From the NCBI GenBank assembly GCA_949361645.1, contig OX442428.1, positions 1,254,084-1,318,083 on the forward strand: 64,000 nt of DNA. Reading direction: 5' to 3'. This document shows positions 37,270 to 50,100 of this stretch, piece after piece. Each line of letters begins with the position of its first letter. The first letter of the stretch is position 1. Under the pieces are notes generated by a model. The model saw only the letters and a program-made list of their open reading frames with translations, ran no database searches and was not told where the DNA came from. The position numbers were made by a program, and so were the translations under genes. The DNA comes from Spongilla lacustris (lineage: Eukaryota; Porifera; Demospongiae; Spongillida; Spongillidae).

Positions 37270-37917
37270 TAATTTTCAGTACTCAGGTAGGTACATGCAG
37301 GTCTATGTAGGTCCATGTAAGGGTTTATGCAGGGTATAGGTCTATGTAGGCCCATGTACATGTAGGGTTCATGCAGGGTAGGTCTATGTAGGTCCATGTA
37401 AGGGTTCATGCAGGGTAGGTCTATGTAGGTCCATGTAAGGGTTCATGCAGGGTAGGCCTATGTAGGTCAATGTAGGGGTTCATGCAGGGTAGGTCTACAT
37501 GTAGCTTCAGGGCAGGCAAGGTAGCAGCACTACATGGGCCTCTAAAATCAGATAAGGTTGTGGGTTCCCTTTCAAGTTTATTATATTCACAGCACAAACC
37601 ATGGGCAGATCTTAGGATTAAGAGTAGGTACATGTATGACAAAACCTTCGTGTATGGGCTGGTTTTTTTAAGTATGATGTATAGGCTGATGTATGGGGTA
37701 TGGTGTATAAGCTGGTGTATGGTGTATAAGCTAGTGTATGGGGTATGGTGTACAGGCTGGTGTATGGTGTACAGGCTGGTGTATGGTGTATGGTGTACAG
37801 GCTGGTGTATGGTGTATAGGCTGGTGTATGGTGTATAAGCTGGTGTATGGTGTATAAGCTAGTGTATGGGGTATGGTGTACAGGCTGGTGTATGGTGTAC
37901 AGGCTGGTGTATGGTGT
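37270..37917. repeat. Two minisatellites up to the assembly gap
   Basis: About 37290-37500: ~38-bp units built on GTTCATGCAGGGTAGGTCTA. About 37680-37917: units of GGTGTATGGTGTACAGGCT, which run directly into the N gap, so the gap probably contains more of this array. A short duplicated flank (ATCAGATAAGGTTGTGGGTT) occurs at 37160 and 37547. Confidence 0.85.
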
Positions 37918-38117
37918 NNNNNNNNNNNNNNNNNNNNNNNNNNNNNNNNNNNNNNNNNNNNNNNNNNNNNNNNNNNNNNNNNNNNNNNNNNNNNNNNNNN
38001 NNNNNNNNNNNNNNNNNNNNNNNNNNNNNNNNNNNNNNNNNNNNNNNNNNNNNNNNNNNNNNNNNNNNNNNNNNNNNNNNNNNNNNNNNNNNNNNNNNNN
38101 NNNNNNNNNNNNNNNNN
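37918..38117. other. Assembly gap (200 N)
   Basis: Exactly 200 N. A round number suggests a placeholder rather than a measured length. Confidence 1.
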
Positions 38118-40004
38118 AAACCCAACAGGAATCCTATTTCTACACACTTTCAGGGAGATTCTAAACACACGCGTACAGCCTCAGGGGTCTGGAGGAGTGC
38201 TTAAAGCAATTCATATGCTAATGCATGTCAGATGCATATTTTATTTTATACCGGTAGACACATTTGTATGTCATTTTCAGCGTTTCAAAAGTAGTCAGGC
38301 ACACAAACTACCATGATATCCTCACAGTATAGACCTTTCAGACTTAAGTCAATTTCAATTACATTTCTCACCTTATCATCATTGTACTCTGATTTAGGTT
38401 AACTCTCTACAATAATTATACTAACATGATAGATTCAGGAAATAAAAGTAAAGGTCTTATTCGACTAAAACGGCATTATGAACAATTCACATAACGATAG
38501 GGCTGGCAATCCAGTCAGCTATACCCATGTTAAATTCCATTTCACACCTTCAACTCTTGACTCACATACATACTCTTAAAGGTGTCAGATGAAGTGCCTT
38601 CTAAAAATCTACATAAGGCTTTTCAAAAGAACTAACATACTTTTCAAAACCCAACAAATGTAACCCTACCACATTCTCAAGCCAAATGACAGCAGTCCAG
38701 AAAATTTACATATTCCAATGTGGACTCACATGCTTATTCTTACAGGTGTCTGGTGTAGTGGGGTTTGTAACCCACAAGCAAGACAATTTTGGTTTTCCAT
38801 AACAACTAATGTACAGTAAATTTCCCATCATGTGCAAGTATTAAAATGGCATACAATTTGCCTGTACAAAAATTCATGTGCCAAGCAGCATAAAGTGTGT
38901 TATAACCACACCGTGCAAAACCTCCATACTTTTACCAAGAATTAGCACCGACGCACAATACCATTACACAACAGACTCCCAAATAAACAACTGCCCTTCC
39001 CAATTTCACAAACCACAAGGCTACACTAAAGTTCATCTGTAAAAATCTCTAGTTATGCTTTCCATAGTAATCCAATCACCCATGGCACTGACATACAACA
39101 GGACAATATCTAACACCAAACTTGATATCTTACAGGTTTACAACGCCAGTATCATTCCAATTTATCACTGTAGCTATAGACAGCTGTGCACAAACAATTA
39201 GGGAATGCAAAACACAAGTAAAGGTCTGAAATCCACACACTTTCATGATCAGGGAGGGACAAGTACTGTAATTATAGTTGTATGTTAATAATAACTGACA
39301 ACAACAGGGCAACACCACAATCATAGTGTAAAATAATGCTATGTTTGGGACGTCCTGTATTCATTACAGTGTCATGTGTATATACCATAAGTTATTCAGC
39401 AAGTAACTTTCCAGCAATGCGTACTTTTAAAAATTTCCTCACAATAACAGGGCAACATGTAACTTCCCAATCTTTGCATGTAAATGTTACATGCACAGGG
39501 TCCTTCATGTTCATCAAAAATGTGCAGATGTTCGGTGCAATGCCACTAAGTTTTTATCCCCCAACAGTCATTGAAAAATCACAATGAATGCTTATCAGTC
39601 AGAGTCTTAACTAGGAACATCATATCTGGCAATCCACTCATCTGAACAAATACTCCAGCTAGGCTTTAACAAATACCACAAACACTATTTTGCATCCCCA
39701 CAGCGGAAAATGTAACACAGTCCCAATCTTAGCCCTTAGTCAAAATAATGCTTTTATAAAACAGCTAAATCGTGCTCCTACAAAACTTTTGTATGAGCAC
39801 ACTTTGCACTTTAAACAACATCTCTCACAAGGGACCATGCATAATAAAGTAGTGTTCCGAGGGGGAGGACAGTATGCTATAGACATTGTATGTTGTTTAT
39901 AATCTGTAAATCTGTAGTACAGTCATGTAGTGCACTGTCATATCATACTTGCATGTAATAAAGAAAAATATAAAATAATCCTATTGTTATGCGAGGTCAC
40001 TACC
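38118..40004. other. Intergenic, no gene supported
   Basis: AT-rich, no long ORF, no recognised element. Confidence 0.5.
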
Positions 40005-40288
40005 TGTGTAAGGATGTAACATTTCAAGTATTTTATTGCATGGGGTGTGACAATGTGGTAGGTGTTTTGAGATGATTAATATGGCATGTGAATTTGCATA
40101 GCTGCATGTATATCAAGTGGGTTCGTTCTTAAGACACTGCATCAGACACTAATAAGAGTGCACGTTTAAGTCAGGAATGGGATTATAATAAATTACATTG
40201 AAATTATGACAAAGTATTACATTTAGGTTGTTGGTATGTGATGTGTGTGTTGGTTCGAAAGCCTTTAGTTTTGGAGTATCCATTGTTT

Positions 40289-40327
<39 letters not shown>

Positions 40328-40860
40328 TGTGTTTGTGTGTGTTTTTGTTTGTGTGTGTATGTGTGTATGTGTATGTGTTTGTGTGTGTGTGTTTGTGTTT
40401 GTGTGTGTGTGTTTGTGTTTGTGTGTGTGTTTGTGTGTGTTTTTGTTTGTGTGTGTATGTGTATGTGTTTGTGTGTGTGTGTTTGTGTTTGTGTGTGTGT
40501 TTGTGTGTGTTTTTGTTTGTGTGTGTATGTGTGTATGTGTATGTGTACGCATTTGTGTGTGATGTGTGGGTGCATGTATGTGTGTTGTTTGTGTTTGATT
40601 TTGTGTTTGAGTGTGTGTGTTAGGATGTAATGTTATGGTTATTCAGAAATTATTTGATATCTGGGTGGGGTGTGACAATATGGTAGGTGTTTTGATATGG
40701 CATGTAAATTTGCATAGCTGCATGCATGCATGTACGAAGTGGGTTTGTTCTTTTAAGGCACTAGTAAGAGTGTCAGAAATGGGATTACGATCAATTACAT
40801 TCAATACATATTTAGGTTGTTGGTATGTGATACATGTGTGTTGGTTCAAAAGCCTTGAGT
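40005..40860. repeat. Direct duplication flanking a (GTGTTT)/(GT) microsatellite
   Basis: About 40010-40280 and 40620-40855 share GGATGTAA, TGGGGTGTGACAATATGGTA-like and GGTTGTTGGTATGTGAT segments. Between them lies a GTGTTTGTGTGTG-type array (40287-40560) with its own internal higher-order pattern. Confidence 0.8.
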
Positions 40861-42660
40861 ATCACTGGAGGATAAATATTGTATTTGTTCAAACAACTGC
40901 TGGAAGAGAGGTAACTAGCTAGTGTGAATTTAAAAAGTATTGCCCTGTTGCTGTGAGAATGTGACGAGTAAAACATATTTGGAAGCCTGAAGGTTTAATC
41001 TGGTTACTAGGTATTTTCCAGTGTTGCATCAGTATTTAGGTGATGGGTAGGGTAACCTCACTGGGTGAGAATTATGGATTGGACAACCACACAGTAGAAA
41101 GTAACAAAAGTACCAAACATGGGTTTTTAACAACTGTATTTTGTGAGTGAAGTTATTGGCTCATCCTTCCATGACAAAGTGACATGCTCTTTAGTGACTA
41201 ACAGGCATCTAAGCAGATTGCTTCCATTGCATGAGAATAATACTTTGGAAACACGCAAATGAATTGTATTAAAATACTAGGCTCTAACATGAAGCATGTG
41301 AATGTTTATCAAAGCTACTCAACAGTACACCCACCTACAACACCAAATATATATTTTTACAAACAGTATAAATTTGCATGAAACAACCAAGTCAGAATTC
41401 ACTGACACTTGAAGATCATCTCAACATTATATTTAGATCTGAGAATTAGGTGGTATTATTTTACAAGTCATGCCCAGTTGTAAGCGCTAAAGAGTAATCC
41501 TGATGTCGGTGAAACTGCTCACTCTCATTCTTAATGAACAACGTTGGTTTTAAAACTGATTAGACTTGGTCTTAGCACACATAACAGATTTGAACAGAAG
41601 TCACCATGACTCACAAATACACATACACACCAGTTGAGAGCCATATCTACAGTTCCTATGACATTGAATACTGTTGAAAAGAATGCTCAAACAGTTCGGC
41701 ACTTTTTTTCACACACACATCGGTAACTAAACAGCACACTAAGAATTAAGCCTTAGGCTTCAATATTAGTAGGTGCTGTAGGCAGTGTACACGCGGCTTC
41801 TCTAGTGTTACGGGCATATACCAGTTAGAGCTAGCTGAAAGGATGTATAGTTTGCTTGATGCATGGACTGCACCAATGTGTGCGTGTACCCGTATAGGCC
41901 GTGCGTACATTGTATGCCAATAGGCACCCAGTCGTTCGTGCCTTTAACTCACCAACCATTTGCATCGAAGACATTCTCCAGTGTGGTTTTGTATAACGTA
42001 AGGCGAATGACAATCTCGATCTCGTCCACAACACGTAGCAAGAACGCTAATTGGTGCGCACCGCCCGTATGAATGACCTACGGCGGGTGTTAGTTTTCTT
42101 TTACGAAGAGATAGTAATACGGCTAGTTTATTTCTAAAAGCGAGAGATAAGCAGCCGCAGGTACGGTAGTATCTACTAGTATGATTTCACAAGGATGCTA
42201 AATTAAAAAAAACAATTAAAAATTAAGCAATTCGAGGGGGTGGGGCTCAGTGGCACGTGATAATTGCAAGTTGAAGGGGTGGAGCTAATATGGTGCTTTA
42301 ATGGTTGCGTCACTAGTCTCGGAACGGGACGAGCGTATCCAATGAAGTGTAACGAGTGCGCATGCGTAACCGTGGTGAAATAGTTGTTGCCTCTTACTTT
42401 CAGTTTAAAAGGTGATAAAAATATGATCATTTTGATTTTGGCTTCGAAACGTGTGTCTAAACATGGTTTCACTTTTAAAGTTGTTAATTTGTTGTGTTTA
42501 TTAAAGTTAATTAAGTATCGTTAATAACTTGTAAATAAAATGATGTAAACACATTTGCCTAACCTCAAGTTGTTCGTTTCTAAATAATAGATTTTTTTCA
42601 TACTCCTATCAAAAGTTATTCCCGTTCAAAAGCATTGCGTTCTTTCGTGGACACCCGGTA
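40861..42660. other. Intergenic, no gene supported
   Basis: No gene found. Any C-terminal exons of GPCR copy B should lie here; I could not find counterparts of 11949-11982 or 11819-11886. Confidence 0.45.
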
Positions 42661-42700
42661 TATGTAAAACCCAGGCTGAAGCTGATGGTATAACACTTAC

Positions 42701-44179
42701 CTGGGTTCTCAAATCCCGCATTCGTTTTGTTCTCTCTTTGCAAACCTTGTAGTAAGATGCTTCATAAATGGCAGAGTTTTTGATCTTGTTCTTACCTTCT
42801 CATCCAAAAGCACAAACAGAACGAAAAAGAAGAGTCCCTGCAAGTTATAATGCTATATTTAACTCCCCCTTCCATTTTGGAACATCTAAATGTGACGGCA
42901 TGCAGTGTGTCAAATGTTTAACCTGCAACGAGACGAATACTGCAAAGGTACATTCTGCAGCTAAGCCCTGGAATTCATTGCCAGTGGTGATGAAGGCAGT
43001 GAGAATTGAAGCCCCCATCAATGGCAAGGTGAAAAAGGCTGTAGTGAGAAGCCATCTGTATGCAAACGTTGTTAAGAGAACCGTGGTGACATTTATAGTT
43101 TACTTACTTAAACGTTTTCAGCTCATGAGTCTCTTGCAAAACTTTCTTCCTTGAGCTGGATGACCTACAAAAGGCAACAGATGCAAGGACCAAAAGGAGA
43201 AAAGTGACCTGTTGATGTGGGCATGAGTGTGTGGGTGATGTGGGCATGAGTGTGTGGGTGATGTGGGCATGAGTGTGTGGGTGATGTGGGCATGAGTGTT
43301 GGGTGATGTGGACATGAGTGTGTGGGTGATGTGGGGATGAGTGTGTGGGTGATGTGTAGGCAGAAGAATTGACAGTTGTTGTTCCAAATAACAGGATAAC
43401 TACTATGTAGCTCTCACCGCCGATATTCCCAATGCAGGGCCTGCAAAAAGCCACAGAACACCATTATCACTTGATATCCAGCAGCTAGTAGGGAAGTGTA
43501 ATAGTTTGGACATATGTTATGTTAGGGTGTGTGCTCACTCAGCCCAACACCTACTATAGCTGCTGTCCACTTGAGTTGGTGATAAAGTAGTACTGATGCC
43601 AAAATATCAATCCAAACATGACGATGGGCAGTGGAAAGACTGCACACGGTAGTAATTGCACTTATTCACAATGATACGCTAACACTTACTCCATCCCAGT
43701 ATGAAAAACAACCAGTGCTTGTTCTTGAGGTGGCTGAATGGAACCACGAGCATTGAGCACAGCAGAACCGCTTCACACAGCATCCAGAAGAATGCTGAGA
43801 GCCAAAAATATTGGATCAAGCTCCCCACGGTCTTGCATGCAGTCTGCAGGAGAGTGGTATGATCATGTACAAAGAAAATATTCTTAAGAATTTTTTTTGT
43901 TCCTTTCCAAACATACTGTATTTTCTTTGTCTAGCCTGATGCCAGCCATGAATATGAGCAAAGAGATAGTAAGCCCTGCAACGGTGTTCACTTGCATGAA
44001 GTTTCTCATTGTGTTAGGGTTCTTTTTGCTGAGTAGGAATGCATAATTATCATCTATTGCAACTGAAAGACTCGTCATCCTAACCAGCATCGCAAAAAGA
44101 TGAAAGTAATGACCATGAAGACAAGGGAGATGCCACATCCGATGAATGAAATTAGCGGAATGGGTGGAGGGACGTAGGG
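42701..44179 (-). CDS. Seven-transmembrane domain of copy B
   Basis: TM1 IPLISFIGCGISLVFMVITF; ICL1 interrupted by a 57-bp intron; TM2 KKNPNTMRNFMQVNTVAGLT; TM3 TACKTVGSLIQYFWLSAFFW then MLCEAVLL; TM4 FPLPIVMFGLIFWHQYYF; TM5 PALGISA | VTFLLLVLASVAFC; TM6 WLLTTAFFTLPLMGASIL; TM7 CTFAVFVSLQ | GLFFFVLFVLLDEK; then basic VCKERTKRMRDLRTQ. NPNTM, ECL1 Cys, WMLCEAV and FVSLQG are adhesion-family signatures. In exon 43539-43639, TM4 and the following WTAAIVGVGL are in different frames. Confidence 0.8.
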
Positions 44180-47100
44180 CTAACATGTAGGCAGACACGT
44201 GTGCAGACACGGCAGAAAAACAAATTATGTAGTCTGCGTACACACAGTGGTGTCATACCGGTACTTGCTGTGGAATGGTCTGCAACAGGACTGCAAAGCT
44301 GGTCAAATGTGAGCTGGAACAGCTTACATTCGATTTGTTAATTGCATAATTTGAAGTTACACCTTGAGATGACCAAGCACTAATTCGTTAAATAAGAGAT
44401 GGTAGAATGCAGAGTCATGATACGGTGCAATTCACTGACTTGTTGTTGAAATCCCAAAAGACACATGTTGCATTGAAACTGGCGACCTTCGGTTAACCCC
44501 ATGCAGCCCACAATCCCCTAAAGTTATGACACAGTTTATTGATACTGCAGTCTGGACTTACAGGAGATACAATAAATGACAAATTGATCGGGGAGGATGA
44601 GTTTTCACTGTCAAACGAAACCTGGCTTGAGAGCACTAATGATCCAATATAACCAGTTCTGTGGAGGTAAACACATTCAAATGACATATGCACATACAAA
44701 TACATAACCTTACCCTGTAGTTGGAAGAAATTGTCCAATATTTCTGACAAGTGTCTGTGCAATTTGAACTGTGTTGTCTGGGAAGAAAAAGATGCCAAAG
44801 AAATAGAGACCAGGGAATAATAATTACAGCAGTATTGTCATAGTGTAACAGTAATGTTGTCATAGTGTAACAGTAATGTTGTCATAGTGTAACAGTAATG
44901 TTGTCATAGTGTAACAGTAATGTTGTCATAGTGTAACAGTAATGTTGTCATAATGTAACATCATTGATACTGTACAATCTCTTGCGTTGCATGGATAATT
45001 GGGACCTGAAACTTTTTTTATTGGAATTGGGGGTACAAATTATGCTATTTAAGATAATCAGTGTGCCAGAGTACTCCTCAAGTAGAATGCTCTTACTTCT
45101 AGCTCTTTCCTTCAGAAGTGTTGCTGAGATATGTATGCTTGCATTAAGGGCAAATGACGAATTTGAAGCAAGCTCTTCTGGTGGAAATACCACATCGTTC
45201 AACATGGTGTTTACATTAACTCGCATGGCCTGCATGACTGTTGGGGGTACAGGAAGAGACACACCAGCTGGCCTGACACCATTAACCACCACTTTGAGAC
45301 CCACCAAGAGATGGTTTCAGTAACAACACATTGTTGTGTGCACTCAGGTTCAATGCACACTGCTCGATATTCTTCAGTAGGTCTGCTCCACCGCTCGTGT
45401 TCATGGCTGCCAGCTCCTTCCAGCCTGGTATGTTGTTATCACTCAGCAGGTTATCCAGTGTGTCGACTATGACCTTGATTAGTTAATTTGGTTTGAGTAA
45501 AACAATTAGTCTGATTGCATTGTATCTCCATTCCCACACCCACATCTCTTTCTCCCATTTTAGGGCCCCTAATTTCAATCTCACAGAAACACTTACTAGT
45601 GGTGGTGAGTTTTGTAATGCGTACAGAGCTTTTGAAATTATGTAGTTACTGCTGCTCAGATCCCGTGGATAGAGAGATGAGCCATTTTCAGGTTTTGTCA
45701 TGCTAGCTAAATTACTAACAAGGTTCAAAATCAAACTAGATGAATTAGATGAATTGGAAGAAAAAATTTGTATAGCCTTTGGAGGGAAGGAAGAGAGAGT
45801 TATGTGTGAGTGAGAGAGAGATGGAGAGGGTGAGAGAAAAATAGATCGTTACTGGAAAATGTTTTTTTTTAATTACCTGATCCAGTAAATCTCCAAGTTT
45901 TTGACACTGGCTGATATTTGCCATACTCCAAATTCCATTCATAAGGCAGTCTCTTGTTGCTGAAAGCAGATGAAACATATACTATCAATTCCTCTTTCAC
46001 TATATCCCTCCAAAAAAAAAAAAGATACTAACCAATTCCATTCTGTTGTCCTCCAGAACATGGCATGACAATGTGTGTATTTGGAGATGAGAGCGGCCAG
46101 TATATGTTCCAAGTAGAGTCATTATCAGGCATACAATCTGTATACAGATCATATTACAGTTGTGTTGCTTCAAATTTCATAAGGACATTATCCCCACTTT
46201 AGCTGCTGTGTACCTACTTATGTAGCATTAAAAAATCGCACTATTTTGATTACTATTTGTAAAAATAAAAAATAAAAAGTTCCCTTACCCAGACCCTTTT
46301 TCTCATATGTCTTCATCGTCTTCATAACTCAGGATAGGAATGATTTTTAACAATACCGGTTACTTTAATGCTTTAGAATTTATCCAGGGAAGTGCCCTTA
46401 TAGATTGGGCATGAAACTGGTATACATAATATTGAGTGTCACTAGTGTTCCCATGGTAATAGTGTAGTGTAAAATACTGTACAATGTATGACTTAAAGAT
46501 AAATGTGGTGGTATATAGGATTTGAAGGCAATAATGGTGTAAATATCAGGGAAACAAGAAAAAAAATGCCTATATTTAGTGAAATGTGCTAAAGAGGACT
46601 ATTTCATTTTTAACATTTTCCCTCTGCTTTTTGCACTACTGTTGCCTTCAAATCCTATATACCACCAACTATCTCATAGAGAATGTTTTTATTTACTTAT
46701 GTATTGTGTATACATGTGCATATATATGTGTATTTTTGTGTCCCTGTATGCTACTTACGACATCCCATCGGTGTGCAGGAAGAAGATGCTACAGTGGATA
46801 GCGTGCTTGTAGGCTGGATGTACGTTGGCTTTAGTGGAGGGGACACTGTAGATACCTCAGGGCTGTAGCGTGCAGTAATAGGCAATGTCAGGGTTGTAGC
46901 CATAATGCTTTGTGTGGGGGCCGACATGAGCCTTCCAACTGCTGATAATTGTTCCGTAAAACCAGGAGTATTTGTTGATTGTGCAATTCTATTTGTTAAG
47001 AGAGGGATTGAACTGTTTGATTGTGAGTTAGAATTTGCACTATATGTTGATTGTGGAGTTGCAACAACAAAACTGGCACCTGTTAAATTAGCACCACTTG

Positions 47101-50100
47101 TTGGCTCTGAAATTGACACAGCTGCAGTACTAGTTTGGGAGATCAAAGTACCACTGATTGCTGGCTTTGAAGATAATGGCATAGTTGTTTGTGGTTGGGT
47201 CGAAATAATATTGCCTATGGATGAAGATATTGGCTGTTGGGTTACAACTGTTGGTACTGAAGATATTGCCTGTTGGGTTACAACTGTTGGTACTGAAGAT
47301 ATTGCCTGTTGGGTTACAACTGTTGGTACTGAAGATATTGCCTGTTGGGTTACAACTGTTGGTACTGAAGATATAATTGCCCGTTGGGTTACAATTGTTG
47401 GTACTGAAGATATAATTGCCTGTGGGGTTACAACTGTTGGTAGTAAAGATACTGAATTTTGGGTTACAACTGTTGGTATTGAAGATATAATTACCCGTTG
47501 GGTTACAACTGTTGGTACTGAAGATATAATTGCCTGTGGGGTTACAACTGTTGGTACTGAAGATATTGCCTGTTGGGTTACAACTGTTGGTACTGAAGAT
47601 ATAATTGCCTGTGGGGTTACAACTATTGGTATTGAAGATATAATTGCCTGTTGGGTTACAACTGTTGGTAGTGAAGATATTGCCTGTTGGGTTACAACTG
47701 TTGGTACTGAAGATATCGCCTGTGGGGTTACAACTGTTGGTACTGAAGATATTGATTGTTGGGTTACAACTGTTGGTACTGAAGATATAATTGCCTGTGG
47801 GGTTACAACTGTTGGTACTGAAGATATAATTGCCTGTGGGGTTACAACTGTTGGTACTGAAGATATAATTGCCTGTGGGGTTACAACTGTTGGTACTGAA
47901 GATATAATTGCCTGTTGGGTTACAACTGTTGGTAGTGAAGATATTGCCTGTCGGGTTACAAGTGTTGGTACTAAAGATATTGCCTGTTGGGTTACAACTG
48001 TTAGTACTGAAGATATTGCCTGTTGGGTTACAACTGTTGGTATTGAAGATATAATTGCCTGTTGGGTTACAACTGTTGGTACTGAAGATATTGCCTGTTG
48101 GGTTACAACTGTTGGTACTGAAGATATAATTGCCTGTGGGGTTACAACTGTTGGTACTGAAGATATAATTGCCTGTTGGGTTACAACTGTTGGTACTGAA
48201 GATATAATTGCCTGTGGGGTTACAACTGTTGGTACTGAAGATATTGCCTGTTGGGTTACAACTGTTGGTACTGAAGATATAATTGCCTGTGGGGTTACAA
48301 CTGTTGGTACTGAAGATATAATTGTCTGTTGGGTTACAACTGTTGGTACTGAAGATATTGCCTGTCGGGTTACAAGTGTTGGTACTGAAGATATTGCCTG
48401 TTGGGTTACAACTGTTGGTACTGAAGATATTGCCTGTTGGGTTACAACTGTTGGTACTGAAGATATTGCCTGTTGGGTTACAACTGTTGGTATTGAAGAT
48501 ATAATTGCCTGTTGGGTTACAACTGTTGGTACTGAAGATATTGCCTGTTGGGTTACAACTGTTGGTACTGAAGATATAATTGCCTGTGGGGTTACAACTG
48601 TTGGTACTAAAGATATTGCCTGTTGGGTTACAACTGTTGGTATTGAAGATATAATTGCCTGTGGGGTTACAACTGTTGGTACTGAAGATATAATTGCCTG
48701 TTGGGTTACAACTGTTGGTACTGAAGATATAATTGCCTGTGGGGTTACAACTGTTGGTACTGAAGATATAATTGCCTGTGGGGTTACAACTGTTGGTACT
48801 GAAGATATTGCCTGTTGGGTTACAACTGTTGGTACTGAAGATATAATTGCCTGTGGGGTTACAACTGTTGGTACTGAAGATATAATTGCCTGTGGGGTTA
48901 CAACTGTTGGTACTGAAGATATTGCCTGTTGGGTTACAACTGTTGGTACTGAAGATATTGCCTGTTGGGTTACAATTGTTGGTATTGAAGATGTTGCCTG
49001 TTGGGTTACAACTGTTGGTACTGAAGATATAATTGCCTGTTGGGTTACAACTGTTGGTACTGAAGATATAATTGCCTGTGGGGTTACAACTGTTGGTACT
49101 GAAGATATTGCCTGTTGGGTTACAACTGTTGGTACTGAAGATATTGCCTGTTGGGTTACAATTGTTGGTATTGAAGATGTTGCCTGTTGGGTTACAACTG
49201 TTGGTACTGAAGATATAATTGCCTGTTGGGTTACAACTGTTGGTACTGAAGATATAATTGCCTGTGGGGTTACAACTGTTGGTACTGAAGATATTGCCTG
49301 TTGGGTTACAACTGTTGGTACTGAAGATATAATTGCCTGTGGGGTTACAACTGTTGGTACTGAAGATATAATTGCCTGTGGGGTTACAACTGTTGGTACT
49401 GAAGATATTGCCTGTTGGGTTACAACTGTTGGTACTGAAGATATTGCCTGTTGAGTTACAGCTGTTGGTACTGAAGATATAATTGCCTGTGGGGTTACAA
49501 CTGTTGGTACTGAAGATATTGCCTGTTGGGTTACAACTGTTGGTATTGAAGATGTTGCCTGTTGGGTTACAACTGTTGGTAGTGCCACTTGACTGCCTAT
49601 GGATGAAGATATTGTCTGTGGGTTTAGATGAGTTGACAGTGAGATATAAGTCAACTGTGATGACTCTGAACTAACACCGGGAGTTGGTGACAAAATCACA
49701 GAAAGATTGTAAGTACCATGTATTGACTGAGTAGTTGTAGTTGATTGCGGAGTTGGAATAACATCAATTGTGGACTGGGGAGGCACCAAATCAGCTGACT
49801 GTGTTGATTGTGAAGTAGAAATGATGCCAACTGATGCCAAACCAACACCAATTGTCATCGTTCCAGCACTATTTGATGTCTGAACAACACCACTTGCTAA
49901 TTGCGGATATGATATAGCACTAGATGGTACTAATAGAGTTGATCTAATTGTTGCATTAGTCATCGAGGATAGTGATATTAAAGTTGATGGCAAAACCGCA
50001 ATGGTACTAGGCATCAGGTTAATGCTAGTTGAAGTAGGAATAATTGATGGTGTCAACACAGCACCAATTGAAGCAGATGGTGTCAACATAGCACCAATCA

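Noticed and set aside
46905..49454. 849-codon plus-strand ORF with a Cys/Trp-rich repeat
   Set aside because: It is the antisense of the mucin array. All units are multiples of three, so the opposite frame stays open; the minus-strand frame is longer and extends beyond the repeat into real domains.
47220..49590. Regularly spaced repeats considered as a CRISPR array
   Set aside because: Units are contiguous without unique spacers, coding, and in a eukaryotic gene.
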